A stretch of 42,768 bases of DNA, taken from NCBI GenBank assembly GCA_948560265.1, contig CAOXTD010000013.1:1-42768 (forward strand), read 5' to 3'. The notes below the pieces were generated by a model. The model was not told the DNA's origin. It saw only the letters and a list, made by a program, of their open reading frames with translations, and searched no databases. The position numbers and the translations under genes were made by a program. The stretch's first letter is position 1; every line of letters begins with the position of its first letter. This document shows positions 24,373 through 32,954 of the stretch, piece after piece. The stretch is from an uncultured Clostridia bacterium (GTDB taxonomy: Bacteria; Bacillota; Clostridia; TANB77; CAG-508).

Positions 24373-24675
24373 ATGTCAAAAAGACTCAAACTTGTTGTTT
24401 GCACCACAGTTCTGTTCTTCATTATTAATTCAGCGGTCTACCTTCTTCTTGAAGACTCTAATTGGTGGCTTAGAAGTATTTCCCTCTCACTTGTTATCGC
24501 CCTATTTGTTGATAAAGGGTACAGAGGCGGAAATGCTCAAGGACATGACAAGGGATACGAGAAAGGATACAAGAAGGGATATGACATAGGGCATTGCGCT
24601 GGTTATGAAGAAGGATATTCAATTGGATATTCCACAGCCAAGAATAGTCAACAAGAGTCTAAGGAGAACACCTGA
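24373..24675 (+). CDS. Small membrane protein with GY-tetrapeptide repeats
   Basis: A 100-residue protein. ATG at 24373 is chosen for AAGGAGG. It has one or two hydrophobic segments (LKLVVCTTVLFFIINSAVYL and SISLSLVIALFV) and then a run of G-x-x-G-[YH] tetrapeptide repeats (GHDKGYEKGYKKGYDIGH) continuing as AGYEEGYSIGYS, and a Gln/Glu tail. The function is unknown; such repeats recall self-associating or glycine-zipper segments. Codons have more C/G third bases (CTC, GCC, TAC) than neighbours, like 12365, and it has its own promoter and terminator. Probably acquired. Confidence 0.75.
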   Translation: MSKRLKLVVCTTVLFFIINSAVYLLLEDSNWWLRSISLSLVIALFVDKGYRGGNAQGHDKGYEKGYKKGYDIGHCAGYEEGYSIGYSTAKNSQQESKENT

Positions 24676-24690
24676 TATTTCAGGTGTTCT
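24665..24690 (+). terminator. Terminator overlapping the stop codon
   Basis: AGAACACCTGA and TCAGGTGTTCT form an 11-bp stem with loop TATT, followed by TGCTCTTTATT. The stop codon TGA lies in the left arm. Confidence 0.8.
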
Positions 24691-24715
24691 TGCTCTTTAT
24701 TAAATTTAATACTCC

Positions 24716-25369
24716 TTATTGTCTACCACAACCGCAGTCGTTATTTGGCATATTATTTTGCATCATATTGTTATTCATACAATTATTATCATTCATAAAA
24801 AATCTTTTTTCTGCTAACTTATCTTGAACCCCTCTTAATGCTTCTCCAAATCTTTGGAAGTGAACTATTTCTCTTTCTCTTAAGAAACGAAGTGGGTCTA
24901 CAACATCTGGGTCATCTGCACATAAATCGATTAACTTTTCATAGGTAGCACGTGCTTTTTGTTCAGCAGCTAAATCTTCTTGTAAATCGGCAATTGGATC
25001 TCCTTTTACTGCTAATACTGCTGCACTAAATGGCCAACCAGCTGCTGCTTGTGGATATACTCCAACACCATGATCTGTGTAATAAGCTCCTAAGCCTGCT
25101 TCTTTCATTTCCTCTGCACTTAATCCATCTGTTAATTGGTGTACAATGCTTCCAACTATTTCTAAATGGGCTAATTCTTCTGTACCAATATCATTTAATA
25201 TAGCTTTAGATACTTGATCTGGCATACCAAATCTTTGACTTAGGTAACGAAGTGAAGCCGCTAATTCTCCATCAGGTCCTCCATACTGAGAAATAATGAA
25301 TTTTGCCAATTTTGCATTAGGGCATTTAATTTTTACAGGGTATTCTAATACTTTATTATAAGTCCACAT
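24716..25369 (-). CDS. cotJC: Spore coat protein CotJC (manganese catalase family)
   Basis: A 217-residue protein. Its start, MWTYNKVLEYPVKIKCPNAK, and the core QYGGPDGELAASLRYLSQRF are the CotJC signature. The catalase-type metal site residues are visible: Glu in GELAASLRYLSQRF, GTEELAHLEIVG (E-x-x-H) and REREIVHFQRFGEAL. It sits in the outer coat/spore periphery of Firmicutes and may detoxify peroxide. Unusually for the family, it ends in a short Asn/Met/Cys-rich tail (NNCMNNNMMQNNMPNND, then CGCGRQ). It is the last gene of cotJABC on the minus strand, one base after cotJB. Confidence 0.95.
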   Translation of the reverse strand: MWTYNKVLEYPVKIKCPNAKLAKFIISQYGGPDGELAASLRYLSQRFGMPDQVSKAILNDIGTEELAHLEIVGSIVHQLTDGLSAEEMKEAGLGAYYTDHGVGVYPQAAAGWPFSAAVLAVKGDPIADLQEDLAAEQKARATYEKLIDLCADDPDVVDPLRFLREREIVHFQRFGEALRGVQDKLAEKRFFMNDNNCMNNNMMQNNMPNNDCGCGRQ

Positions 25370-25370
25370 A

Positions 25371-25820
25371 CTAGTCTCTTCCTCCTTCCCATGGCCAAGG
25401 TTGTTCTAGCCATCTCCATTTTTTACATGGATAATAAATGCTTAAAGGTCCGTATACTCTTTGGTATTGATCTTTTAATTCTTTTAATTGTTTTGTATAT
25501 TCTCTGTGTAAGCAAAGTGCTTTTTGGTCATCATGGTGTGTGTCTAAATATAAACCTAACTCAATAACAGCAAAATTTAAGCATTTGATTTGACCAATCA
25601 TTTCCTCTCTTACTCGGTTTCTTTCATCACAACATTGTTCTGGTGTCATTTGGCAGCCACAACCGTCATTTTGAGCCATATTTGCAGTATTATAACCAAA
25701 AGCTGCATTAATTCCTTGAGGTGTATAATCACAATCGCAATTTTCTAAGTTATTTCCCATACATTCACAATTTGCTCCGCTATTTTGCATACAGCCGCAA
25801 TTTCTATTTTCTAACAACAT
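25371..25820 (-). CDS. cotJB: Spore coat protein CotJB with Cys-rich N-terminal extension
   Basis: A 149-residue protein. The last ~85 residues are CotJB: a CLNFAVIELGLYLDTHHDD segment and YGPLSIYYPCKKWRWLEQPW, then PWEGG. The first ~65 residues are an added Cys/Asn-rich segment (NCGCMQNSGANCECMGNN and similar) with 10 or more cysteines in CxC pairs. CotJB is normally about 85 residues, so this is an unusual fused or extended form. It overlaps cotJA by ten bases, so translation is coupled. Confidence 0.9.
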   Translation of the reverse strand: MLLENRNCGCMQNSGANCECMGNNLENCDCDYTPQGINAAFGYNTANMAQNDGCGCQMTPEQCCDERNRVREEMIGQIKCLNFAVIELGLYLDTHHDDQKALCLHREYTKQLKELKDQYQRVYGPLSIYYPCKKWRWLEQPWPWEGGRD

Positions 25821-26221
25821 TTATTACACCCCTCTCCAATTTCATTTGCACATTTTAAATACTCAATTTCTGCCATACTTTGACCTGGCATATATGGACT
25901 TACTAATTCTGGGAAAATTGTTCCCATTTTTAATCCACAGCAAGGTGTAAAAGTTTTATCCATTTCCTGAATTGGCACATAACTTTGTGCTAGCATTGGA
26001 TTACTTGGGAATGGACTTAGTTCTTCATCAAATCCACAACCACAGTCACCCATCATACTATTTTGTCCACAATTGCAACCACAGTTACATCCACAGCTAC
26101 TACTTGCACTTGGCATAAAATTACTATATTCTGCTTGAATACCTGCATTATTGCAAATGTTTTCGATTACTTGTGGATCATAGTTGTTTTGACAGCAACA
26201 TTTTCTATAACGATTCAACAT
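25811..26221 (-). CDS. cotJA: Spore coat-associated protein CotJA, Cys-rich
   Basis: A 136-residue protein. The C-terminal part reads AQSYVPIQEMDKTFTPCCGL and GTIFPELVSPYMPGQSM, the CotJA signature. The N-terminal ~75 residues are again Cys/Asn-rich (KCCCQNN, CGCNCGCNCGQNS, DCGCGF), and the protein ends KCC. CotJA is normally short (~80 residues) with few cysteines. GGAGG lies ahead of the ATG. Sporulation cotJ operons are read by sigma-E; I could not pick out a convincing sigma-E promoter by eye. Confidence 0.9.
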   Translation of the reverse strand: MLNRYRKCCCQNNYDPQVIENICNNAGIQAEYSNFMPSASSSCGCNCGCNCGQNSMMGDCGCGFDEELSPFPSNPMLAQSYVPIQEMDKTFTPCCGLKMGTIFPELVSPYMPGQSMAEIEYLKCANEIGEGCNKCC

Positions 26222-26298
26222 TTTTTCTTTTCCTCCTTATTTTTCGTTTATACTACATTTTATGACAAAAAGAAAAAAAGTGTGTCAATTTCCTTAGC

Positions 26299-26336
26299 AA
26301 AAGGGAATACACCTTAACTAAAGTGTATTCCCTTTT
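26299..26336 (-). terminator. Intrinsic terminator of the cohesin-like/transglutaminase transcript
   Basis: A perfect 14-bp stem of AAAAGGGAATACAC and GTGTATTCCCTTTT around CTTAACTAAA, 32 bases beyond the stop at 26369, with T-runs on both sides. It also blocks readthrough into cotJA. Confidence 0.85.
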
Positions 26337-26368
26337 TACCACAAATTCTTATTTTATTAATCTCATAT

Positions 26369-27088
26369 TTATTTGAAATTCATCATTCTTATTCTAACAA
26401 ATAGAATAACAGCTAATACAATAGCGCCCACAATACCTACTACTACAAAAATGTTACTTATTCCTGTTTGTGGTAATTTTCCTGTAGCAATATTATCTTC
26501 TTTATCTGAATTTCCTATTCCATTTGTATTTTGATTGTTATTTCCTCCTGGTGTTTCTTCATTATTTCCTGGTTTCGGATTTGGTTCTGGCTCTGGCTCA
26601 GGCTCAGGATTTGGTTTTCCCTCTTTTACAGTAAGACGAATATAGCTGTTAGGAATTTCAATATCTTCAATTCCTTCTGAAAAAGTCATATCTTTTAAAG
26701 TAACCATTAAGTTTTGTTTTGCTTTGTCTGTTACAGTAAAAATAATTTTGAACATTGTTTCAGATTTTGTAACATCGCTTCCTTTATTAATTACTATTTT
26801 TCCATTATCTTCATTATACGTAAAAGCTGATGACCAACCATTTTGGCTTTCAATCTTTTCAAATTTCAAGCTTTCTTTATCCTCATATACAATTGTTCCC
26901 ATAAATGCACCTACGCCTTTAGTAGTCTTTACATTAGATAAATTAACGCTAATTTCCACTTTACTTCCTTTACTAACCTCTTGTTTTTCAGTTTGTAAAG
27001 TTACTGTTGCATTTGCTGCACTTACATTTCCCATAAGTCCAATAACCAATAATATAATTAAACTGAATCCTACTATTATTTTTCTCAT
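26369..27088 (-). CDS. Sortase-anchored cohesin-like protein (LPQTG)
   Basis: A 239-residue protein. Signal peptide 1-24 (IIVGFSLIILLVIGLMGNVSAA). A single cohesin-like beta domain at about 28-152: VTLQTEKQEVSKGSKVEISV, GTIVYEDKESLKFEKIESQ, FKIIFTVTDKAKQNLMVTL. A Pro/Glu and Asn/Gly-rich linker (EPEPEPEPNPKPGNN) leads to LPQTG, a membrane segment (IFVVVGIVGAIVLAVILFV) and RIRMMNFK. The cohesin domain should bind dockerins: the protein 26 bases upstream carries one at its C-terminus. It is thus a plausible wall-anchored receptor for that secreted partner. Sortase at 21619 is a likely anchoring enzyme. Confidence 0.85.
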   Translation of the reverse strand: MRKIIVGFSLIILLVIGLMGNVSAANATVTLQTEKQEVSKGSKVEISVNLSNVKTTKGVGAFMGTIVYEDKESLKFEKIESQNGWSSAFTYNEDNGKIVINKGSDVTKSETMFKIIFTVTDKAKQNLMVTLKDMTFSEGIEDIEIPNSYIRLTVKEGKPNPEPEPEPEPNPKPGNNEETPGGNNNQNTNGIGNSDKEDNIATGKLPQTGISNIFVVVGIVGAIVLAVILFVRIRMMNFK

Positions 27089-27113
27089 AGTATCTCCTTT
27101 TTATTTATTTTTC

Positions 27114-30100
27114 CTATTCTACTGGACGACCAACTAAAATTAATTGTAATTGAGCTACATCTGTAATGGTAACTTTTCCATCTCCATTAATATCAGCTGC
27201 TTTAAAACGAACTCCTTCTAATCTTTCAGTATCTACTAGATGTAACATTATTTGTGCTAAATCTGTAATGCTTACGTTTCCATCTCCATTAACATCTTGA
27301 ACTACACTAATCGTAAAGTTTAGAGTTGTTCCTACTTGTAAAGTCATTCCTGTTGCAAGAACTGTATTCTCATCATTAATTATATTTCCATCTTTATCTT
27401 TAAATACCAATTCTCCTTGATGTTCTACATTTTCTTTAAAGCTTGCTATAGTTGTTTGTGGTTCTACTCTTGAAATGATTTCATCTGCAATTACATATTT
27501 GTTTGATGTGATAGAATCTTCACGAACAATTTCTTTTACAGTTACCTTTAATTCTGTGTCTCTTGATGCAATATCTTTATCAGCATCACTTGCACACATA
27601 TTTATCATTTTGATACTAGCTTCTTTATCTTGATTTAATTCTTTTGCTCTAAATTTAACTTTTCCCATTGTTCCTGGAGTTGTAATGTTATTTCCAACTG
27701 TTATAAATTTAAGTGTATTGTCATTTTCAGTAGTAGCTTCCCATCCATTTTGTGCTATTACTGCTTTTCCATCTACACGAACTAATTCTAAAGCATCTGT
27801 ATCATATTGTAATTGTCCTCCAATTGCATATAAACCATTATCTATATTTTTAAAGTTTCCAATATTAATATTTACTTCAAATTCATCACCACTATTTAAC
27901 TCATTTACATTTAGGTTTGAATCTGTTGGTGTCAAAGTTGTTTCAAAACTTCTAACTGTTACATCAACTGCATCACTTGTAGTTTCTTCACTTACAGTTT
28001 CTATTGATGATGTTACTTTTAAGGTATAACTTCCTGTATCTTCTGCTACAGGCTCTTTAATTTCTAATACTTTGTTTGTTTTTCCTTCTAACTTGCTTCC
28101 ATCTTTGTACCATTGGTAAGTTTGAGTTCCTGGAGTCTGAGTCACTGTTGGTTCAATTACTAAAGCTTCATTAATTGTTGTATCTACAGATGTTTTATTC
28201 ATTGTGATTTGTGCTGGAGTAGCTTTTGGAGTTACTATAGTTTCTCCTTTTGCTTCTTCTGCTTGTGCTACTGTTTCAGCAACAAAAGTTGCATCAATGA
28301 TAACATTTCCATCTTTAATTTCATCATAATTTACTGTGATTTCCATTGATTTTTTGTTTGTAATTTCCACTACTTTACCACATACAGTAAGTGTTTCAAT
28401 ATCATATCCTTCATCTGGTATCACTCTAAATGTTTTGCTTTCATTTTCTTCAACATCTAAAATATTTCCTGCTGCTTTTAATTCTCTATTGTCTTGTTCA
28501 TCTACTGCTTCCATCTTTCCATTTACTGCTGTTGAAATAACTAATTGTTTTGTTGTAGTTGTATCATTTTCAGTTCTATTTACTGCTGCAATTGCAAATG
28601 GGCTGAATGAATCACAAGTAATAATTAAACCATATTGTGTTACGATACAAGGAATTTCTTCTACTCCTGTTATATTTCCTTTATTATCTCTCATAAAGTG
28701 ATATGCTTTAAAAGTAACACCTGCATCTTCTGGTCCATATCCTTCTGGGAAACCTACTGATAATCTTACTCTGTGTCCTGTTGGTATAACATATTTTTTA
28801 CATGCATTTAGTGAAAGATTATAAGTTGAACTCTTTAAGATTGTTTGGTCTGTTGCTTTTAATTCATCTTCAATCTTGTCTTCCATAACATCTTGGTCAT
28901 CTTTTGTTGGTTTAGTTGCTACAAGTGCAATTCTATTTTTAAGTCTATCTTCAACTTTTTCTCCATCTGATGTTATCCATTCTTGTTGAGAAAGATCTGC
29001 ATCTTCCATTAAATTTGGTCTTGCAAATAGTTCCCAATTACGTGCAGCTCTCATACTGAAAGAACATGCAATTTGGTTTACTGCACCATACAATATTTCC
29101 ATTGGTTCTTTACCACTATTTTTTCCAATAAGTCCTGTTGGATAAATAGCATAAGATGCTCCATCATCTGCAAACATCTCACTAGGTGTAAATTTAAATG
29201 TAATTGTACGTTTTCCATCCCATTTAAAATCTGCTACTTTAGCACATTCAGCACCTGTTAGTCCTGAAGATTCAAATTTATATCCTACTTCAGTAACTCC
29301 TTCTTTTAATAATAAATCATCATCATAAACAATTGTTACAGAATAAGTTGTTCCTACTGAAAGTGAAGCAAGTGGTGCTGGATCTTGTGTTTTAATATAT
29401 GGTTTTGCTCTATATGTTCCACTTGGATTATATAGTTTTCCACTTTGTGCAATTAATCCTGATTCATCACCTTGGTAAGTTAAGCTTCCTATTCCAAGTG
29501 AAGGATCTGGTGCAATTCTAGTTACTGCAAATTCCATATATTCACCATTTGGTACAGTAAGATATAGGTAATCTCCTCTGTCTATAAATCCTCCTGCATA
29601 AGCTTCTTCATCAAAATATCCCCATTTACCTTCTACCCATACTTCATCACCTGGTCTATATTCGTGATATTTGGCTAATAAATAATATCCTTGTTCTCTT
29701 GCTTGTTTATTTCCCATTCCTTTATAGCTTATATAGTAGTCTCCTGATTTATATTCTTCTGTTTCATTTCCTTCTTGTTTGTATTTTACTACTAAACCAT
29801 CTACTTCAGTAACAGTATCAATTCCCAAATCTTCTTCTTTTAATTCTGGATATTTAAATTCGTAATTTCCTGCTGCTTCTACTTTTTCTACTGCCACATG
29901 TTCTGCTGCCATTGCTTGAGCACCAACAAATAAATATCTTGTATTTTCAAATCCTTCTACGATATCCCATCCTGGTTCTCTATCACTATAGTCTTCACCT
30001 GGTTTTTTTACAGTACGTGTGTATGGATCATCCATTGTTACATCAACTGCATACCAATTTTTAACAGTACTTCTTGCAACTGTTTCCTCTGTTATTTGAA

Positions 30101-30899
30101 CATAGTTCCACATATGTGCAACTGCACTTCCATCTGTTTGATGAATACCTTGTACTAAAATACAAGTCATACCTAATTTGTCTAAAATTGTTTTAAAAGC
30201 TCTTGCATATCCTTCACATACACCTTGACCTTTTACTAAAATACCATAAGGTGTACTTAAAAAGTCTTCGTTTCCTGGTTTGCAATCAGCCTCTAATCTA
30301 TATCCTGCCATTTTTGTTATTTTATTATGCACATATTTTATTTTTTCTGCTTCAGCATTTTTTCCTTCTTCTATTTCTAATGCATTTACTTCATCTACAA
30401 TTTCTTGTACTTTACTTTCAAATTCAACAATAGCTGCTTCTACTGCTGCTTGATCTTCAAATCCTTCTGTACGATAATCTTTATTATTTCCGCTACCAAT
30501 ATATGCATGGTAAGTTCCATTTGCATCCTTTGTTGTTCTGATAGCTAATTTGTTAAAACTTACATAAAAAATTTCTGGATAATCTGCATAAAATGCATAT
30601 CTTGCTGCATAAAATTCTTTCTTTAAATTAACAGTTCCATCTTCATATGATTTTACTTCATCTGATGTAAAATGTCCATTTGCAACTAAATCATAATTTT
30701 CTGTTCCTGTTTTAAGTTTGTCTTTCATTGCTACAATTCCATCATAAATCTTTTTAGCAGTATTGCTTAATTGATCATAATGAAATCTCCCTGTTGTTTC
30801 ATTTGCAGCACTTACTGTGCTACCTAATTGAATAAAACTAAATTGTGCAAGTATCATTACTGCAAGCAATAATGTTGCCATAATTTTTTTCAATTTCAT
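27114..30899 (-). CDS. Large secreted transglutaminase-like protein with Ig-like, cohesin-like and dockerin domains
   Basis: A 1261-residue protein, signal peptide 1-31. Residues ~180-300 have a transglutaminase-like core: Cys228 in GQGVCEGYA, His262 in AHMWNY, Asp286 in AVDVTMDD; the papain-like triad is intact. Uncharacterised beta modules follow, then an Ig-like domain (YQWYKDGSKLEGKTNKVLEI, near 930), a cohesin-like domain (GDEFEVNINIGNFKNIDNGL onward, about 995-1130), and at 1202-1261 two dockerin type I repeats, DVNGDGNVSITDLAQIMLHL and DINGDGKVTITDVAQLQL. Each repeat has the calcium loop. No LPxTG; it could dock on the neighbouring wall-anchored cohesin-like proteins. The transglutaminase part may crosslink or cleave peptides. 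Confidence 0.88.
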   Translation of the reverse strand: MKLKKIMATLLLAVMILAQFSFIQLGSTVSAANETTGRFHYDQLSNTAKKIYDGIVAMKDKLKTGTENYDLVANGHFTSDEVKSYEDGTVNLKKEFYAARYAFYADYPEIFYVSFNKLAIRTTKDANGTYHAYIGSGNNKDYRTEGFEDQAAVEAAIVEFESKVQEIVDEVNALEIEEGKNAEAEKIKYVHNKITKMAGYRLEADCKPGNEDFLSTPYGILVKGQGVCEGYARAFKTILDKLGMTCILVQGIHQTDGSAVAHMWNYVQITEETVARSTVKNWYAVDVTMDDPYTRTVKKPGEDYSDREPGWDIVEGFENTRYLFVGAQAMAAEHVAVEKVEAAGNYEFKYPELKEEDLGIDTVTEVDGLVVKYKQEGNETEEYKSGDYYISYKGMGNKQAREQGYYLLAKYHEYRPGDEVWVEGKWGYFDEEAYAGGFIDRGDYLYLTVPNGEYMEFAVTRIAPDPSLGIGSLTYQGDESGLIAQSGKLYNPSGTYRAKPYIKTQDPAPLASLSVGTTYSVTIVYDDDLLLKEGVTEVGYKFESSGLTGAECAKVADFKWDGKRTITFKFTPSEMFADDGASYAIYPTGLIGKNSGKEPMEILYGAVNQIACSFSMRAARNWELFARPNLMEDADLSQQEWITSDGEKVEDRLKNRIALVATKPTKDDQDVMEDKIEDELKATDQTILKSSTYNLSLNACKKYVIPTGHRVRLSVGFPEGYGPEDAGVTFKAYHFMRDNKGNITGVEEIPCIVTQYGLIITCDSFSPFAIAAVNRTENDTTTTKQLVISTAVNGKMEAVDEQDNRELKAAGNILDVEENESKTFRVIPDEGYDIETLTVCGKVVEITNKKSMEITVNYDEIKDGNVIIDATFVAETVAQAEEAKGETIVTPKATPAQITMNKTSVDTTINEALVIEPTVTQTPGTQTYQWYKDGSKLEGKTNKVLEIKEPVAEDTGSYTLKVTSSIETVSEETTSDAVDVTVRSFETTLTPTDSNLNVNELNSGDEFEVNINIGNFKNIDNGLYAIGGQLQYDTDALELVRVDGKAVIAQNGWEATTENDNTLKFITVGNNITTPGTMGKVKFRAKELNQDKEASIKMINMCASDADKDIASRDTELKVTVKEIVREDSITSNKYVIADEIISRVEPQTTIASFKENVEHQGELVFKDKDGNIINDENTVLATGMTLQVGTTLNFTISVVQDVNGDGNVSITDLAQIMLHLVDTERLEGVRFKAADINGDGKVTITDVAQLQLILVGRPVE

Positions 30900-30996
30900 A
30901 AATCTAAACCTCTCCTTTATTTTTATTTTCTCCTTTTTTACGGCATAATTTTTTTCTTTCTATGCCCCTGCCATTATATTATGTTACCTATTTATA

Positions 30997-31024
30997 ATCA
31001 TACATGAGCTACATAATATGTCAA
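30997..31024 (-). promoter_or_regulatory. Sigma-A promoter of the transglutaminase/cohesin transcript
   Basis: On the minus strand TTGACA (31019-31024), 16 bp and TATGAT (30997-31002), about 100 bases ahead of the start codon. AAAGGAGAGG is close to the ATG. The rest of 31025-31260 is A/T-rich without a recognisable gene. Confidence 0.65.
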
Positions 31025-31265
31025 TGTTTTCCACTGTTTTTATCTTTATTTTCTTTTGAAAAAAATCACTCTCCTTCTATTTGTATTTTATCCCTTGTAA
31101 ATTTATGTCAAACCTATTTGTAGCTATTAAATATTTTATAAATCTTTTTCATTTTTGTCTAGTATTTTTTACTTTTTTCTACATTTTTTATGTTATAAAT
31201 TTACTTTATAGAGACTAAAAAAGCATTAACAAAATCTAAATACTAAAAATATTAAAATCTCTATT

Positions 31266-31374
31266 ACGTTAGTTAAGAGACATACATCTAACCCACCAAA
31301 GCTACGTCAGTTAAGGGACATACGTTTTTCCAACAAAAACTTCGTTTTCGTCAGAAAAACATACGTCCCTTAAC
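31266..31374 (-). repeat. GGGAC-type inverted repeat next to pyk
   Basis: GTTAAGGGACATACGTTTTTC (31310-31330) and its near-perfect inverse at 31354-31374 pair at 19 of 21 positions around a loop that itself contains AAAAC/GTTTT. A half unit, ACGTTAGTTAAGAGACATAC (31266-31285), recurs as ACGTCAGTTAAGGGACATAC (31304-31323). It shares GGGACGTNNNTTTTTCTGAC, read on the minus strand, with the repeat at 10494-10552. It lies 16 bases after the pyk stop and might also stabilise or terminate the pyk mRNA. Confidence 0.65.
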
Positions 31375-31390
31375 CAACATTGCTATCCAG

Positions 31391-32824
31391 TTATACTTTT
31401 ACTACTCCACCAATGGTTCTATTTAATTTCGCATGTTTATGTCCTGCTAAAATTGATGCACCACCTGCAATAACTACAATATCTCCACTTTCGATATATT
31501 TCTTTTCTTTGGCTATTCTAACCCCTTCATCTATCATATCGTCAATGCTTTCTTTGGCATCTACTAAAATAGCATTGGCATTCCATATCATAGACAATTG
31601 TTTACATACTTCTTTATTTGCTGTAATAACATAAATTGGGCATTGTGGCATAAATCCCGCAAGCATTTTTGCTGTTCTTCCTGTATCTGTGTAAGCAAAA
31701 ATCGCTTTTGCACATAAGTCCATAGCAGTTGAACAAGTAGAATAGTTTAAGTTATATTCATAATCTACATTGTCACATTCTCTTTCTTTATTTTTAAATC
31801 TCTTCCAATATTTAAGTGACCCTTCTATTGACTCACAAATTCTTGCCATTGTTTTTACACACTCAACAGGATATTCTCCCATTGCAGATTCTCCTGAAAG
31901 CATTACGCAACTTGTCATATCGTATACTGCATTTGCTACGTCACTTACTTCTGCCCTTGTTGGACGTGGACTATGAATCATGGATTCTAGCATTTCTGTT
32001 GCAATAATAACTGGTTTTCCTGCTTTATTACATTTACTAATAAATTCTTTTTGTCTAATTGGAACTTCTTCCATTGGAATTTCTACTCCTAGGTCTCCTC
32101 TTGCTACCATAATTCCATCTGATGCTTTTAAAATTTCATCAAAATTGTCAATTCCTTGTCTGTTTTCTATTTTAGAAATAATTTTAATATGTTCTCCGCC
32201 ATTTTCTTCTAAAATCTTTCTAACACTTAAAACATCTTGTGGAGTACGAACAAAAGATGCTGCAATGTAATCAAATCCACCTGTAATACCAAATTTAATA
32301 TCTTCAATATCTTTTTCTGTTGGACTTACTAAATTGATGTTCTTCCCTGGAATATTAATACTTTTTCTATTCGTTAATGCTCCACCATCAATTACTTTGC
32401 ATTTAATATCTGTTCCTTGAATTTCTATTACTTCAACTCTAATTAATCCATCATTAATTAAAATTACAGTCCCTACATTTACTTCATTGTATAAATTTTT
32501 ATAAGTAATTGATACTTTCTCTTTATCTCCTAAAATGTCTTCTGTTATTAAAGTAAAGATATCTCCTTCTTTTAGTTCAATTCCTCCATCCTTAAATTTT
32601 CCAATTCTAATTTCAGGTCCCATTGTATCTAGCATAAGAGCTACTGGTTTTCCTATTTTTTCTCTTACTTGTTTTACTGTTTCTATTCTAGGTTCTTGAT
32701 CTTGATAATTTCCATGTGAGAAGTTAATTCTAGCAACATCCATTCCTGCTAACATTAATTTTTCTAAAACTGCTGGTTCATCTACTGCTGGTCCTATTGT
32801 ACAAATAATTTTTGTTTTTTTCAT
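31391..32824 (-). CDS. pyk: Pyruvate kinase
   Basis: A 477-residue enzyme that converts phosphoenolpyruvate and ADP to pyruvate and ATP. It starts MKKTKIICTIGPAVDEPAVL, then RINFSHGNY, MLDTMGPEIRIGKF, a B domain (about 70-170), IISKIENRQGIDNFDEI with the catalytic Lys/Glu, MVARGDLGVEIPMEEVPIRQ, and TRAEVSDVANAVYDMTSCVM. The C-terminal allosteric domain is of normal length. It lacks the additional PEP-utilising domain found at the C-terminus of Bacillus enzymes. The downstream end is against an inverted repeat. Confidence 0.96.
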   Translation of the reverse strand: MKKTKIICTIGPAVDEPAVLEKLMLAGMDVARINFSHGNYQDQEPRIETVKQVREKIGKPVALMLDTMGPEIRIGKFKDGGIELKEGDIFTLITEDILGDKEKVSITYKNLYNEVNVGTVILINDGLIRVEVIEIQGTDIKCKVIDGGALTNRKSINIPGKNINLVSPTEKDIEDIKFGITGGFDYIAASFVRTPQDVLSVRKILEENGGEHIKIISKIENRQGIDNFDEILKASDGIMVARGDLGVEIPMEEVPIRQKEFISKCNKAGKPVIIATEMLESMIHSPRPTRAEVSDVANAVYDMTSCVMLSGESAMGEYPVECVKTMARICESIEGSLKYWKRFKNKERECDNVDYEYNLNYSTCSTAMDLCAKAIFAYTDTGRTAKMLAGFMPQCPIYVITANKEVCKQLSMIWNANAILVDAKESIDDMIDEGVRIAKEKKYIESGDIVVIAGGASILAGHKHAKLNRTIGGVVKV

Positions 32825-32901
32825 ATTGTTATTTCCTCCATTTTATTTTTTAATTTATATATTTTATCACTTTTTATCAAAAAATGCTACTATTTTTGAA
32901 A

Positions 32902-32948
32902 AAATATATCTATAACAAATGAATCGAAACATTGTTATAGATATATTT
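32902..32948 (-). terminator. Strong terminator after glgP
   Basis: A perfect 17-bp stem of AAATATATCTATAACAA and its inverse, a 13-base loop, then TTTTTT on the minus strand, six bases beyond the glgP stop. Confidence 0.9.
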
Positions 32949-32954
32949 CTTGGT

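Noticed and set aside
26222..26300. Sigma-E promoter of cotJABC
   Set aside because: A GTCATA-like -35 is present, but no -10 at the right distance; not reported as a feature.
31266..31374. CRISPR array
   Set aside because: Only two to three diverged units, no regular spacing and no cas genes; palindromic repeat instead.
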